Source of the DNA: a bacterium
GTDB lineage: Bacteria > Eisenbacteria > RBG-16-71-46 > CAIMUX01
Direction of reading: 5' to 3'
Assembly (NCBI GenBank): GCA_030431975.1
Contig: JAUIHP010000009.1
Location: 62,001-126,000 of the forward strand
Length of the DNA stretch: 64,000 nucleotides
How positions within the stretch are numbered: the first letter of the stretch is position 1; every line of letters starts with the position of its first letter. A program made the translations under genes and the position numbers. This document shows, piece by piece, positions 54,507 to 63,411 of the stretch. Under the pieces are notes generated by a model. It made no database searches. It was not told the origin of the DNA and worked only from the letters and a program-made list of their open reading frames with translations.

Positions 54507-55823
54507 GTGTCCGAACAGGTGTCGACTCGAAGCGCCCAGATCTACGAACGGGCCTTGAAAAGCATGCCCGGTGGTGTGAGCCGGAACACGGTTCTTCGCA
54601 AACCCCACCCCCTCTATGTCGTCAAAGGTGAGGGGGCGCGAATCACCGACGTGGAAGGCGTGGAGCGGATCGACTTCGCCAACAACATGGCCTCGTTGAT
54701 TCACGGCCATGCCCACCCGGAAGTCGTGGCGGCCGTGACGGAGCAATTGCAAAAAGGAACGGCCTTCGCCGAGGGAACGGAAGCCGAAGTCGAGTTCGCG
54801 GAACTGATTCTCAGCCGAAACGACAACTTCGAGAAGATCCGGTTCGTAAACTCGGGCACCGAAGCGATCATGTCCTGTCTGAAAGCCTCACGCGCGTTCA
54901 CCGGTCGACCCAAGGTGGCCAAGGTGGAAGGGGCCTATCACGGCCAGTACGACTACGCGGAGGTCTCGCAGAATCCGACGCCGGTCAACTGGGGCGACGT
55001 CGACCGGCCGATCAGCGTTCCGGTGGCGAAAGGCACACCGCCCAACGCTCTGGCCGATGTGATCGTGATTCCCTTCAACGACATCGAGCGCGCCCTCGCC
55101 TTGCTGGATCAGCACAAAGGCGAAATCGCCTGCGTGCTCATGGACTTGATGCCGCACCGCGTGGGACTGAAACCGGCCGACCCGGAATTCGTGAGAGCCA
55201 TCCGGGAATGGACTCGGGCGGATGGGGCATTGCTCGTTCTGGACGAGGTCATTACATTTCGATCGTGTTTCGGCGGCGCCGAGGACTGGTACGACCTGGA
55301 CCCCGACCTGACCGCGTTGGGCAAGTTCATCGGAGGCGGCTTCCCCGTCGGCGCCATCACCGGACGCGCCGACGTCATGAGCGTGATGGACCCGTTGGTG
55401 CCCGTCGTTCAGTTCCCCCACTCGGGAACCTTCTCCGCCAACCCCGTCACCATGACGGCCGGCCTGATCACGATGAAGTTGTTCGATCAGGGCGCCATCG
55501 ATCACGTCAACGGACTGGCGACCCGAATGCGGGAAGGCATCGAAGCCGCAATCCGCGAGACCGGGATCACTGCCTGCGTTACCGGAGGCGGATCACTTCT
55601 ACGGCTGCACATGCGGGCAGAGCCGCCGCGGAACTATCGCGAAGCCTTCTGGAACGATGAACAACGGAGTCACCTGACCGGATTGATCGATCACCTTCTG
55701 AATGAAGGCTTCACCGTGGTCAACACGTGCACTGCGGTCATGTCGACGGCGCATACGGAGGCGGACGTCGACAGCTTCGTGGCGGCGATGAGGAGAGGGT
55801 TCGAGAAGATCGCCGCAGAGTAG
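54507..55823 (+). CDS. Class III aminotransferase, glutamate-1-semialdehyde-mutase-like, likely beta-amino acid type
   Basis: 438 residues from GTG 54507 (AAGGAG 7 nt upstream). PLP-binding Lys is in DLTALGKFIGGGFPVGA; GTEA, VEGAYHGQYD and LVLDEVITFR are typical of the GSAM group. Arg26 in PGGVSRNTV aligns with the carboxylate-binding Arg41 of beta-phenylalanine aminotransferases (from memory of the Variovorax enzyme); GSAM has Pro in this region. That favours a beta-amino acid substrate over a role in haem synthesis. It is the last gene of the operon, after an aminomutase and a 3-oxoacid CoA-transferase. Confidence 0.85.
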   Translation: MSEQVSTRSAQIYERALKSMPGGVSRNTVLRKPHPLYVVKGEGARITDVEGVERIDFANNMASLIHGHAHPEVVAAVTEQLQKGTAFAEGTEAEVEFAELILSRNDNFEKIRFVNSGTEAIMSCLKASRAFTGRPKVAKVEGAYHGQYDYAEVSQNPTPVNWGDVDRPISVPVAKGTPPNALADVIVIPFNDIERALALLDQHKGEIACVLMDLMPHRVGLKPADPEFVRAIREWTRADGALLVLDEVITFRSCFGGAEDWYDLDPDLTALGKFIGGGFPVGAITGRADVMSVMDPLVPVVQFPHSGTFSANPVTMTAGLITMKLFDQGAIDHVNGLATRMREGIEAAIRETGITACVTGGGSLLRLHMRAEPPRNYREAFWNDEQRSHLTGLIDHLLNEGFTVVNTCTAVMSTAHTEADVDSFVAAMRRGFEKIAAE

Positions 55824-55888
55824 GAGCGATCCATACCTACGGACCAGGTCTACGGTTCCAACCTACGATCTTGCCCCAGGATCCAGGC

Positions 55889-57502
55889 CTACAGGATCGA
55901 GTAGCTGTAGCCCACTGAGACCCGTGTATCCCACGAAGACCAGCCCCGCACGGACACCGGAGTCTCGACCGGCAACGTTCGTCGTTCAACGGCCTCATAT
56001 CGGTCGTAGCCGGAAGACAGGGTCACGTCGAGCTGGGTCTTGAAGGACAGAGTTCGCGTCCACGACAATGCCACGTCCAATGACTTGGCATTGGTCTCTC
56101 TCTCGCTTCTTCTTCGCTCCGACTCCGTCGCAGAACGAACTGTCGACGTTTCGTCCAGGTCCCGATACGTCGCAACCAAGTTCGCTGCGACCTCGTCGCG
56201 TGAGTTTGGATAATAAGCCAGCCCGACCGAGCCCGAGAGCCGCAGCTCTTCGTCGTCTTCGTGCGACGAACTCTTCACACGCCGTTCCTCCTGATCCCCG
56301 TAGAAGTGATCTTCCACTTTAGTCTCGTCGTCGATTCCCGAGAGGGACACCCAGGCACGGTTGGACCACTGCAGTCTCTTCGATAGCGGAACCTCGCAGG
56401 TAAAGTCGATCCGGGCCCACATCCGATCCTCAGTCCCACTCCTCTCGCGGTCACGATACGTAATCCCTCTCTCTTCGACCGGCAGAATCCGACGCCGGAT
56501 CTCGTCGTCTGTGACTCGAGACTCCGTTCTCCGCCCGCTGAAGCTCACTTTCACCTCGGTGCCGGAGTACCTCGCTGGATTATTCGCGTACCTGAACCTG
56601 TCATCGATGGTGGTGAACGTTTCCACATCCAGACCTTCCACCAATCCGCGCTCCTGGAGAAAGTCCACCAGCTGCCGCATCTCGTAGGTTCTCTTCTCTC
56701 TGGAATCGAAGACCCGAGCGTTCCGGATCTGACGAATCCGATTCCCCAGGGACTCGACGTCTTCGTCGGTGGGCTCTCTGGAAAGAACACCGGAGTCCGA
56801 CAGGCCGTCGAGTATGTAGAGCCCGGCTCGGACATCAAACAGCGGATACAGTCGTCCCCATCCCATCGAAACGTCGCCCTCCAAGGAGGCGTTCCGACTG
56901 TTCGAGCTGGTCTCTTGTTCTGCCCTCGTCACATCGCCCGAAAGCGGATCGACCTCCCGATCGGAAGCAACGTTGCGCCAGTCCACGCCCCCGTCCAGGT
57001 CCAGACCAAACTCCCAGAACAACTGGTCGGCGACGTACTGCCGGTGGCTCCCACCGAAGCCCGCGAAGATGACGTGCCCCCAGCGTGAGAGTTCGCGGTC
57101 ATCGGACCAGGACGCTGTCTCGGAAAAGCTCGCTTCCGACAACTGCTCATCCTTGTTGTACGACGGCTGGAACGCGAAGTAGCCATGAGTCGTGCGAATC
57201 TTGCGCGAGAGCTCGACAAGGCGGGTAAAGGACAGGTTGAGCGCGCCGAGATGTGACCAGGCCGAGGACTCCGTATCGGAGCGGGTTTCGAGGTCGTTCT
57301 CCGGATGGTTCCAGGTCTCTCCCTGGTCCCGGGAACTGTTGAAGTTCCCCGACAGCACGAGCTCGTTCCGGTAGAGATCTCCTGTCCGGTACTGGGACAG
57401 GTCGTAGGCAACATCTTCGGAGAGGGCTGGATGGGCAGTCCACAAGAGCAGAGTGCCCAGAGTGAGGGTAGCCGGGACGCGAACCGAGTTTTCCCGATAC
57501 AT
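55889..57502 (-). CDS. Outer-membrane beta-barrel protein of unknown family
   Basis: 537 residues from ATG 57502. Signal peptide 1-28 (HPALSEDVAYDL). Dense alternating strands with high Arg/Glu/Ser content throughout, ending in a last strand R-V-S-V-G-Y-S-Y-S-I-L, the usual aromatic/hydrophobic C-terminus of a Gram-negative barrel. No TonB plug domain or signature is seen. It converges on the aminotransferase gene. ATG 57502 preferred to the upstream in-frame start as it begins the signal peptide. Confidence 0.7.
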   Translation of the reverse strand: MYRENSVRVPATLTLGTLLLWTAHPALSEDVAYDLSQYRTGDLYRNELVLSGNFNSSRDQGETWNHPENDLETRSDTESSAWSHLGALNLSFTRLVELSRKIRTTHGYFAFQPSYNKDEQLSEASFSETASWSDDRELSRWGHVIFAGFGGSHRQYVADQLFWEFGLDLDGGVDWRNVASDREVDPLSGDVTRAEQETSSNSRNASLEGDVSMGWGRLYPLFDVRAGLYILDGLSDSGVLSREPTDEDVESLGNRIRQIRNARVFDSREKRTYEMRQLVDFLQERGLVEGLDVETFTTIDDRFRYANNPARYSGTEVKVSFSGRRTESRVTDDEIRRRILPVEERGITYRDRERSGTEDRMWARIDFTCEVPLSKRLQWSNRAWVSLSGIDDETKVEDHFYGDQEERRVKSSSHEDDEELRLSGSVGLAYYPNSRDEVAANLVATYRDLDETSTVRSATESERRRSERETNAKSLDVALSWTRTLSFKTQLDVTLSSGYDRYEAVERRTLPVETPVSVRGWSSWDTRVSVGYSYSIL

Positions 57503-57865
57503 GCGCTTCTTTCTGTGCCATCGAAAGGACGGCGTCACGTCCCAGCCTTGCTTCACTCAAGCGGCGACAGTGTGACTATGTTTGCGTACACAGGTTAGCT
57601 CAACCGATTCCCTGTTTCCGAGCTTTTCCGTGCCGGGCTATCGCAGGAGAACAAATGGAACCGCCCGTCTCTCGGTTCCGTCATCGATGACGGCCCAGTA
57701 GGTACCGTTGGCCAGCTTCCGGCCCGTCGCCCAGCTCGATCGGGTGGAAACGTATACGCAGAGTCACTCATGGGCGGCCCGGATCCGCGGTCCTATATTC
57801 GAGTATCCGGATAAGAACGCACTTGGCTCCGGAACCCTCCCCGGGCTCCGGAAAGGAGGTCGCAC
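57503..57865. other. Intergenic region before the hydrogenase operon
   Basis: 363 nt between divergent genes. It holds the sorting-tail remnant at 57638-57763 on the minus strand. The 100 nt before hoxF should carry the hydrogenase promoter (an AT-rich TATATT lies near 57793). A strong AAAGGAGG lies at 57852-57859. Confidence 0.45.
57638..57763 (-). pseudogene. Remnant of a FlgD-like sorting tail
   Basis: The minus strand here reads V-S-T-R-S-S-W-A-T-G-R-K-L-A-N-G-T-Y-W and continues to A-V-P-F-V-L-L-R then TAG at 57638. The order Trp...Gly-Arg-x-Leu-x-x-Gly-x-Tyr... and a hydrophobic strand ending in Arg is the last third of the sorting domains seen elsewhere in the window. An in-frame TGA at 57764-57766 cuts the frame upstream, and no start is present. 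It looks like the tail of a lost secreted-protein gene. Confidence 0.6.
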
Positions 57866-57868
57866 GTG

Positions 57869-59740
57869 ATGTGTGTCTCGAACGAAGCTGCGGTGCGAGA
57901 GGTCTGCGAGCGATTCGACCACGACCGGACCCGTCTGCTCGACGTCGTCCGGGAAGTCGACGAGCGGCTCCGCTGCGTCGACGACCGGTCCATGGATGCC
58001 ATCGCCAGAGAGCTCAAAGTCCCTCGGGCCGACGTCGAAGGTGTCGTCTCCTTCTATTCCTTCCTCTCCACGAAAGACAAGGGTGAGATCACGATTCGCG
58101 TCTGCAACGACGTGGTCGACCGGATGAAAGGAGGCGATGAGGTCGCTGCCGCGTTCGAACAGGCTCTCGGGGTGCCGTTCGGCGGCGGAGTCGGACGTGG
58201 ATCGGCCGGGGCCGGCAAAGGAGGAGTCGACGGCGGCGACATCGAGGGCGGTGTCTCGCTCGAGTACACCTCATGCATCGGGATGTGCGATCAAGCGCCT
58301 GCCGCACTCGTCAACGATGTCGTCGTGACTCGTCTCACGCCTTCGGCTGCACGGACGATCGTCCGCAAGCTGAAAGACCGCTCCGGATCCGAGGACCTGC
58401 GCACGCTCCTCGCCGACTCCTTCGGCGACGGCAACAACTCGCATGACCTCGTCCGCTCGATGGTCGAGAACTCCATCCGGCGCGCGGGTGAAGTCGTTCT
58501 GGCTCCCTATGAGAGCGACGCCGGGCTGACGAATGCATTCAGCTCGAGCCCGCAGGAAGTCATCCGCGTCATCAAAGCCTCGCGGCTGCGGGGCCGGGGC
58601 GGAGCCGGTTTCCCCGCCGGAGTCAAGTGGGAGCACACGCGCGCCGCCGCCGGGGACCAGAAATACATCATCTGCAACGCGGATGAAGGAGAGCCCGGTA
58701 CTTTCAAGGACCGGGTCATCCTGACCGAGCGGGCCCACCTGATGTTCGACGGCATGACCATCGCGGGCTACGCGATCGGGGCGACCCAGGGCATCGTCTA
58801 CCTTCGGGCGGAATACGCGTACCTGCGTCACTTCCTCGACGACGTGCTGGCGGCCCGCCGACGTGACGGCCGTCTCGGATCGGGACTGGCAGACGGATTC
58901 TCGTTCGACATCCAGATTCGAATGGGTGCCGGAGCCTATGTTTGCGGCGAAGAGACCGCACTCATCGAGTCGCTGGAGGGAAAGCGTGGCCAGCCCAGGT
59001 TCAAGCCGCCGTTTCCCGCGGTGAAGGGCTACCTGGGAAAGCCGACTTGTGTCAACAACGTCGAAACCTTCTGCTGCGTCGCCCGCATCTTCGAGAAAGG
59101 CTCAGCTTGGTTCTCTTCGATCGGTTCGGCCGGAAGCTCGGGAACGAAAGTACTGAGCATCTCCGGAGACTGTCACCGTCCAGGCATCTATGAGGTTCCG
59201 TTCGGAGTTTCTCTTCGCGACGTGCTCGCACTTTGTGGGGCCACGGATGTCGCGGCCGTTCAGGTCGGGGGACCGAGTGGGCGAATGGTTCCTCCCGCCG
59301 ACTTCGACCGGACTCTGTGTTACGACGACCTGGCCACCGGTGGCGCGCTGATCGTCTTCAACCAAGGGCGGGATCTTATCGACATCGCGTCCCAGTACCT
59401 CGGCTTCTTCATCCACGAATCGTGCGGCTACTGCACCCCTTGCCGAGTCGGAAACACACTGCTCAAGGAACGGATCGACAGAATTCGGGATGGGCACGGA
59501 CACCCGAGTGATCTCGACTACCTGAAGGAGCTGTCCTCGACGATCACGACCGCCAGTCGATGCGGGCTCGGTTGGACCTCACCCAACCCCGTGACGTCCC
59601 TCATCACGGGCTTCCCCGAGTTGCTCGAACAACGGATTCCCTTGGATCCCTCGAACAACGGAACTGGCTTCGATCTGGAGACCAGCCTGAGGAAAGCCGG
59701 CCAAGATTCCGGGCTACCTTCTTATGAGATGGAGGTCTGA
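57869..59740 (+). CDS. hoxF: HoxF: diaphorase subunit of NAD-linked hydrogenase with N-terminal HoxE-type domain
   Basis: 623 residues. Residues 1-155 are a NuoE/HoxE-type [2Fe-2S] domain; of four expected Cys ligands, three are present (C79, C136, C140) and the second is Asp84 (C-N-D-V-V-D). Residues about 215-620 are NuoF-like: GRGGAGFPAGVKWEH for NADH/FMN, GAGAYVCGEETALIESLEG, and the [4Fe-4S] motif ESCGYCTPCR with a later Cys in SRCGLG. It oxidises or forms NADH at FMN. Size fits HoxF of soluble hydrogenases. A GTG 3 nt upstream is an alternative start. Confidence 0.92.
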   Translation: MCVSNEAAVREVCERFDHDRTRLLDVVREVDERLRCVDDRSMDAIARELKVPRADVEGVVSFYSFLSTKDKGEITIRVCNDVVDRMKGGDEVAAAFEQALGVPFGGGVGRGSAGAGKGGVDGGDIEGGVSLEYTSCIGMCDQAPAALVNDVVVTRLTPSAARTIVRKLKDRSGSEDLRTLLADSFGDGNNSHDLVRSMVENSIRRAGEVVLAPYESDAGLTNAFSSSPQEVIRVIKASRLRGRGGAGFPAGVKWEHTRAAAGDQKYIICNADEGEPGTFKDRVILTERAHLMFDGMTIAGYAIGATQGIVYLRAEYAYLRHFLDDVLAARRRDGRLGSGLADGFSFDIQIRMGAGAYVCGEETALIESLEGKRGQPRFKPPFPAVKGYLGKPTCVNNVETFCCVARIFEKGSAWFSSIGSAGSSGTKVLSISGDCHRPGIYEVPFGVSLRDVLALCGATDVAAVQVGGPSGRMVPPADFDRTLCYDDLATGGALIVFNQGRDLIDIASQYLGFFIHESCGYCTPCRVGNTLLKERIDRIRDGHGHPSDLDYLKELSSTITTASRCGLGWTSPNPVTSLITGFPELLEQRIPLDPSNNGTGFDLETSLRKAGQDSGLPSYEMEV

Positions 59741-59742
59741 AC

Positions 59743-60468
59743 GTGTCGAGCCATGAAGTCACCCTGTTCATCGACGGCAAGGAGATCCAGGCGAACAAGG
59801 ACGTCACCGTCCTCGAGGCCGCCGAGGAGAACGGGATCTACATCCCGAGGCTGTGTTGGCTGAAGGGACTGTCTCCGTTTGGCGCATGCCGGGTATGCCT
59901 GGTTCGCGCCAACGGCCGGCCACAACCCGCCTGCACCCAGAGAGTCATGGACGGGATGGTCGTCGACAACGACACCGAGGAACTTCGGGGGATCCGCAGA
60001 AACATCATCGACATGATCTTCGTCGAGGGAAACCACTTCTGCATGTTCTGCGAGAAGAGCGGCAATTGTGAGCTTCAGGCCATGGCCTACCGACATGGAA
60101 TCACCGCTCCGAAGTATCCCTTCCTCTTTCCTCAGAAGGCGGTGGATGCATCCCACCCGGACGTCCTCATCGATCGCAATCGGTGCATCCTCTGCTCTCG
60201 TTGCGTTCGGGCCTCCAAGGAACAGGACGGTAAGGGCGTGTTCGGGTTCACCGGCCGAAGCATCGACAAGCGACTTGCCGTTTCATCCGGCGAAGGCCTC
60301 GCCGGAACGACACTCGACGTCGACGACGAAGCGGTCAGCGCCTGTCCGGTGGGTTGCCTGATGAAGAAGCGAGTCGGGTACGCCATTCCGGTTGGAGAGC
60401 GACGGTACGATCAGGAGCCGATCGGTAGTGACATCGAAAGCGTTGCTGCAAACAAAGGAGGCGAGTGA
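59743..60468 (+). CDS. hoxU: HoxU: diaphorase iron-sulfur subunit
   Basis: 241 residues from GTG 59743. N-terminal [2Fe-2S] ferredoxin-like domain (CWLKGLSPFGACRVC and a later Cys), then the NuoG-type His/Cys cluster HFCMFCEKSGNCEL and a [4Fe-4S] site CILCSRC with CPVGC. It carries electrons between HoxF and the hydrogenase half. Begins 2 nt after hoxF; its stop overlaps the hoxY start. Confidence 0.93.
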   Translation: MSSHEVTLFIDGKEIQANKDVTVLEAAEENGIYIPRLCWLKGLSPFGACRVCLVRANGRPQPACTQRVMDGMVVDNDTEELRGIRRNIIDMIFVEGNHFCMFCEKSGNCELQAMAYRHGITAPKYPFLFPQKAVDASHPDVLIDRNRCILCSRCVRASKEQDGKGVFGFTGRSIDKRLAVSSGEGLAGTTLDVDDEAVSACPVGCLMKKRVGYAIPVGERRYDQEPIGSDIESVAANKGGE

Positions 60469-61013
60469 TGTCCAAAGCCAAAGTGGCGACGACGTCCCTG
60501 TGCGGCTGCTTCGGTTGCCACATGTCGGTGCTGGACATCGACGAACGCATCCTCGATCTCGTGCAGCTTGTCGAGTTCGACCGCTCGCCGATCAACGACA
60601 TCAAGCACATCGAAGGGACCGTCGATGTGGGGCTGGTTGAAGGCGGTTGCGCCAACGAAGAGAACGTGGCCGTCCTAAGGGAGTTCCGCGAGCACTGCAA
60701 GGTACTCATCTCCCTGGGCGACTGCGCGATCAATGGAGGCGTGCCCGCGCTCCGCAACATGGTGCCGTTGAAAGAGTGTTTCGAAGAGGCGTACCTGCAG
60801 GGCCCAACCGTGCACAATCCCGAGGGACGCATACCCGATGACCCCGAGATTCCGCGGCTTCTCGACAAGGTCTATCCCTGCCACGAGGTGGTCAAGGTGG
60901 ACTACCACCTGCCGGGATGCCCGCCATCCGCCGACACGATCTGGGCCGCACTGAATGCGCTGCTGACCGGCGCACCTCTCGAACTTCCCTATCAACTGGT
61001 CAAGTACGACTGA
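60468..61013 (+). CDS. hoxY: HoxY: [NiFe]-hydrogenase small subunit
   Basis: 181 residues. Proximal [4Fe-4S] ligands: C-G-C-F-G-C-H near residue 13, EGGCANEEN, and PGCPPSADTIW near 150; short like other group 3d small subunits with a single cluster. ATG 60468 overlaps the hoxU stop by one base and has AAGGAGG upstream; the GTG 3 nt earlier is an alternative. Confidence 0.94.
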   Translation: MSKAKVATTSLCGCFGCHMSVLDIDERILDLVQLVEFDRSPINDIKHIEGTVDVGLVEGGCANEENVAVLREFREHCKVLISLGDCAINGGVPALRNMVPLKECFEEAYLQGPTVHNPEGRIPDDPEIPRLLDKVYPCHEVVKVDYHLPGCPPSADTIWAALNALLTGAPLELPYQLVKYD

Positions 61014-61029
61014 GAAGGATGGGAACGTC

Positions 61030-62469
61030 ATGAGCACGACGACAGAAAAGAAGATCACGATCGAACCGGTGAGTCGCGTCGAAGGCCACGGCAAGGTCAC
61101 TCTGATCCTCGATGAAGAGCGGAAGGTCGACGAAGCTCGCTTTCATATCGTCGAGTTCCGCGGATTCGAACGATTCGTCCAGGGCCGGTTGTTCTGGGAG
61201 CTTCCGGTTCTCGTGCAGCGATTGTGCGGCATTTGTCCGGTCAGCCATCACCTGTGTGCGAGCAAAGCCGTGGACAAGATCGTGGGTCTCGATCAGATCA
61301 CACCTACCGGTGAGAAGATGCGATGCCTCATGCACTACGGCCAGATGTTCCAGTCGCACGCCCTTCACTTCTTCCATCTTTCCTCACCGGATCTTCTCTA
61401 CGGATTCGAAGCTCCACGCGAGCAGCGCACGATCACTCATGTCATCGAAGCCCATCCGGAGCTGGCCGTTCAGGGCGTAGCCATGCGACGCTGGGGGCAG
61501 GAGATCATCAAGGCGACGGCAGGAAAGAAGGTCCATGGTACAGGCGCCGTTCCGGGAGGAATCAACAAGAGCCTGAGCCTTTCGGAACGCGATGCGCTGA
61601 AGTGTGAGCTCGACAAGATGCTCGAGTGGGCCGAGGCGGCCGTCAGGTTGGCCCGCCAGTACACTCTCGATCACCTTGAGGAACTCGCCGAATTCGGAAC
61701 GATGAAGTCCAACCACCTCTCCATCGTCGGCGACGACGGGCGCATGGAACTGTACGACGGGAAGTACCGCGCGATCGATCCGAACGGACGAGTCCTGATC
61801 GACGGCGTCCCTCCGGAGGACTATCTGAAGATCTTCCGCGAGGAGGTACGGCCCTGGTCGTACATGAAGTTCCCCTTCCTTATTGACGCGGGCCCGGAAG
61901 ACGGTTGGTTCCGGGTCGGCCCACTCTCGCGGCTCAACACGTGCACCTACATCGACACACCGCGCGCCGAGAACGCTCGTGTCGACTTTCATGAAAAGCT
62001 CGGTGAGGTCGCCCAGGCCACCATGGCCTACCACTGGGCCCGGATGATCGAGCTCCTGCACGCAGCCGAAAAGATTCGCGAGCTGCTGGACGACCCCGAC
62101 CTGCAGGGAGAGGACCGGGTGGCTGCCTGGGGCACGCGTCGTGAGGAGGCCGTCGCCGTCATCGAAGCGCCGCGCGGCACTCTTCTGCACCACTACAAGG
62201 TGAACGAGAACGACCAGGTCGTCATGGCCAACCTCATCGTGTCGACGACCAACAACAACGAGGCCATGAACCGCACCGTTCAACGCATCGCAGAGTCCCA
62301 CCTCTCCGGGAAGCCGGAGATTACGGAACCCATGCTGAACAACATCGAGGTCGGTATCCGCGCGTACGATCCTTGCCTGTCCTGCGCAACGCACGCTCTC
62401 GGCCAGATGCCGCTCGAAGTGACGATCGTCGACCACCAGGGCGAGATCGTCGATCGGAAGCTCCGATGA
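61030..62469 (+). CDS. hoxH: HoxH: [NiFe]-hydrogenase large subunit
   Basis: 479 residues. L1 motif RLC66GIC69PVSHH and L2 motif DPC449LSC452ATH455, which hold the Ni-Fe(CN)2CO site. A 24-residue tail after His455 is expected to be removed by the protease encoded next. The sequence matches group 3d bidirectional NAD(H) hydrogenases. L2 has Cys, not selenocysteine. No Hyp maturation genes are in the window. Confidence 0.95.
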   Translation: MSTTTEKKITIEPVSRVEGHGKVTLILDEERKVDEARFHIVEFRGFERFVQGRLFWELPVLVQRLCGICPVSHHLCASKAVDKIVGLDQITPTGEKMRCLMHYGQMFQSHALHFFHLSSPDLLYGFEAPREQRTITHVIEAHPELAVQGVAMRRWGQEIIKATAGKKVHGTGAVPGGINKSLSLSERDALKCELDKMLEWAEAAVRLARQYTLDHLEELAEFGTMKSNHLSIVGDDGRMELYDGKYRAIDPNGRVLIDGVPPEDYLKIFREEVRPWSYMKFPFLIDAGPEDGWFRVGPLSRLNTCTYIDTPRAENARVDFHEKLGEVAQATMAYHWARMIELLHAAEKIRELLDDPDLQGEDRVAAWGTRREEAVAVIEAPRGTLLHHYKVNENDQVVMANLIVSTTNNNEAMNRTVQRIAESHLSGKPEITEPMLNNIEVGIRAYDPCLSCATHALGQMPLEVTIVDHQGEIVDRKLR

Positions 62470-62975
62470 AGCCGGACAAGTCTGAGGATACGCGTCGAGG
62501 CACTCTGGTGTTGGCCTGGGGAAATGCCGGGCGCATCGACGACGGACTGGGGCCCCGCCTGGCCGAGGCACTCGAGACCTTGGAGCTTTCGGACGTGACC
62601 GTCCTCTCGGAGTACCAACTCCAGGTCGAGCACGCTTGGGAAGTCGCGAGGTTCCGCCGTGTCGTTTTCGTCGATGCGGATCGTACGGCGGAAGCTCCGT
62701 TCCGCATGGTACCCCTGCTCGCGGAATCCGGACCCACCCGATACACCAGTCACGAGCTGCCCCCTGCGGCGGTCCTGGCCTTGGCCCGTGATCTCTACGA
62801 CGCTCGCCCCGAAGCCTGGCTTATGGGCATTCGCGGTTACGAGTTCGACGAGTTTGGTGAATGGCTGTCGAGTGGAGCCTCTGCCAATCTCGAGGCCGCA
62901 GTCCGGTTCCTCGTGTCCCGTTTCAGAAGCTTTGGCGACTCCGCCGCACCTGTCACGACCTCGGTGACTAGATAA
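62466..62975 (+). CDS. hoxW: HoxW: hydrogenase maturation endopeptidase
   Basis: 169 residues. HybD/HycI fold motifs: WGNAGRIDDGLGPRLAEAL at the start (first nickel-contact Asp/Glu region), the second Asp in VVFVDADRT, and His in YTSHELPPAAVLALARDLY. It trims the C-terminal tail of HoxH once nickel is inserted. ATG 62466 overlaps the hoxH stop (ATGA), so amounts should be tied to HoxH. Confidence 0.9.
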   Translation: MKPDKSEDTRRGTLVLAWGNAGRIDDGLGPRLAEALETLELSDVTVLSEYQLQVEHAWEVARFRRVVFVDADRTAEAPFRMVPLLAESGPTRYTSHELPPAAVLALARDLYDARPEAWLMGIRGYEFDEFGEWLSSGASANLEAAVRFLVSRFRSFGDSAAPVTTSVTR

Positions 62976-62986
62976 GCGAGGACGAT

Positions 62987-63364
62987 ATGGAAGACAAGCC
63001 GACCATCCTGTGTGTGGACGACGACCCCGACATCCTTTTGTACCTGGAGACCGTCCTCGCCGCGGAAGGTTTTCGCATCGTGACGGCGCCCAGCGCAGAA
63101 GAAGCTCTGCGGATCTACAAGAGAAGTCCCCCGGACGCCTTCATCGTCGACATGATGATGGAAGAGGTCGACGCCGGAACATCATTCGTCAAAGACCTCC
63201 GTGCGTCAGGCAACACCGCGCCCATCTTCATGCTCAGTTCGGTGGGCGACAGCCTGAGCTACACGGTGGAACTCGACGAACTCGGTTTGTCCGGGGTGTT
63301 TCAGAAGCCGTTGAAGAAGGAGCATCTTCTGTCGGTTCTGAGGGTCAAACTCGCCCACGCCTGA
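62987..63364 (+). CDS. Single-domain (CheY-like) response regulator
   Basis: 125 residues, receiver only. Acidic pocket Asp11-Asp12-Asp13, phosphoacceptor Asp55 (AFIVDMMM), and Lys in VFQKPLKKEHL. No output domain. It follows hoxW by 11 nt, so it is likely read with the hydrogenase operon. It converges on a histidine kinase gene, a possible partner. Confidence 0.9.
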   Translation: MEDKPTILCVDDDPDILLYLETVLAAEGFRIVTAPSAEEALRIYKRSPPDAFIVDMMMEEVDAGTSFVKDLRASGNTAPIFMLSSVGDSLSYTVELDELGLSGVFQKPLKKEHLLSVLRVKLAHA

Positions 63365-63411
63365 GACCCTTCGGGCGAGCACGTCGCATACTACTTTGCG
63401 CCCTCACCGCC

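Noticed and set aside
61384-62571. 395-codon minus-strand frame opposite hoxH
   Set aside because: Shadow of hoxH, which has intact Ni-binding motifs.
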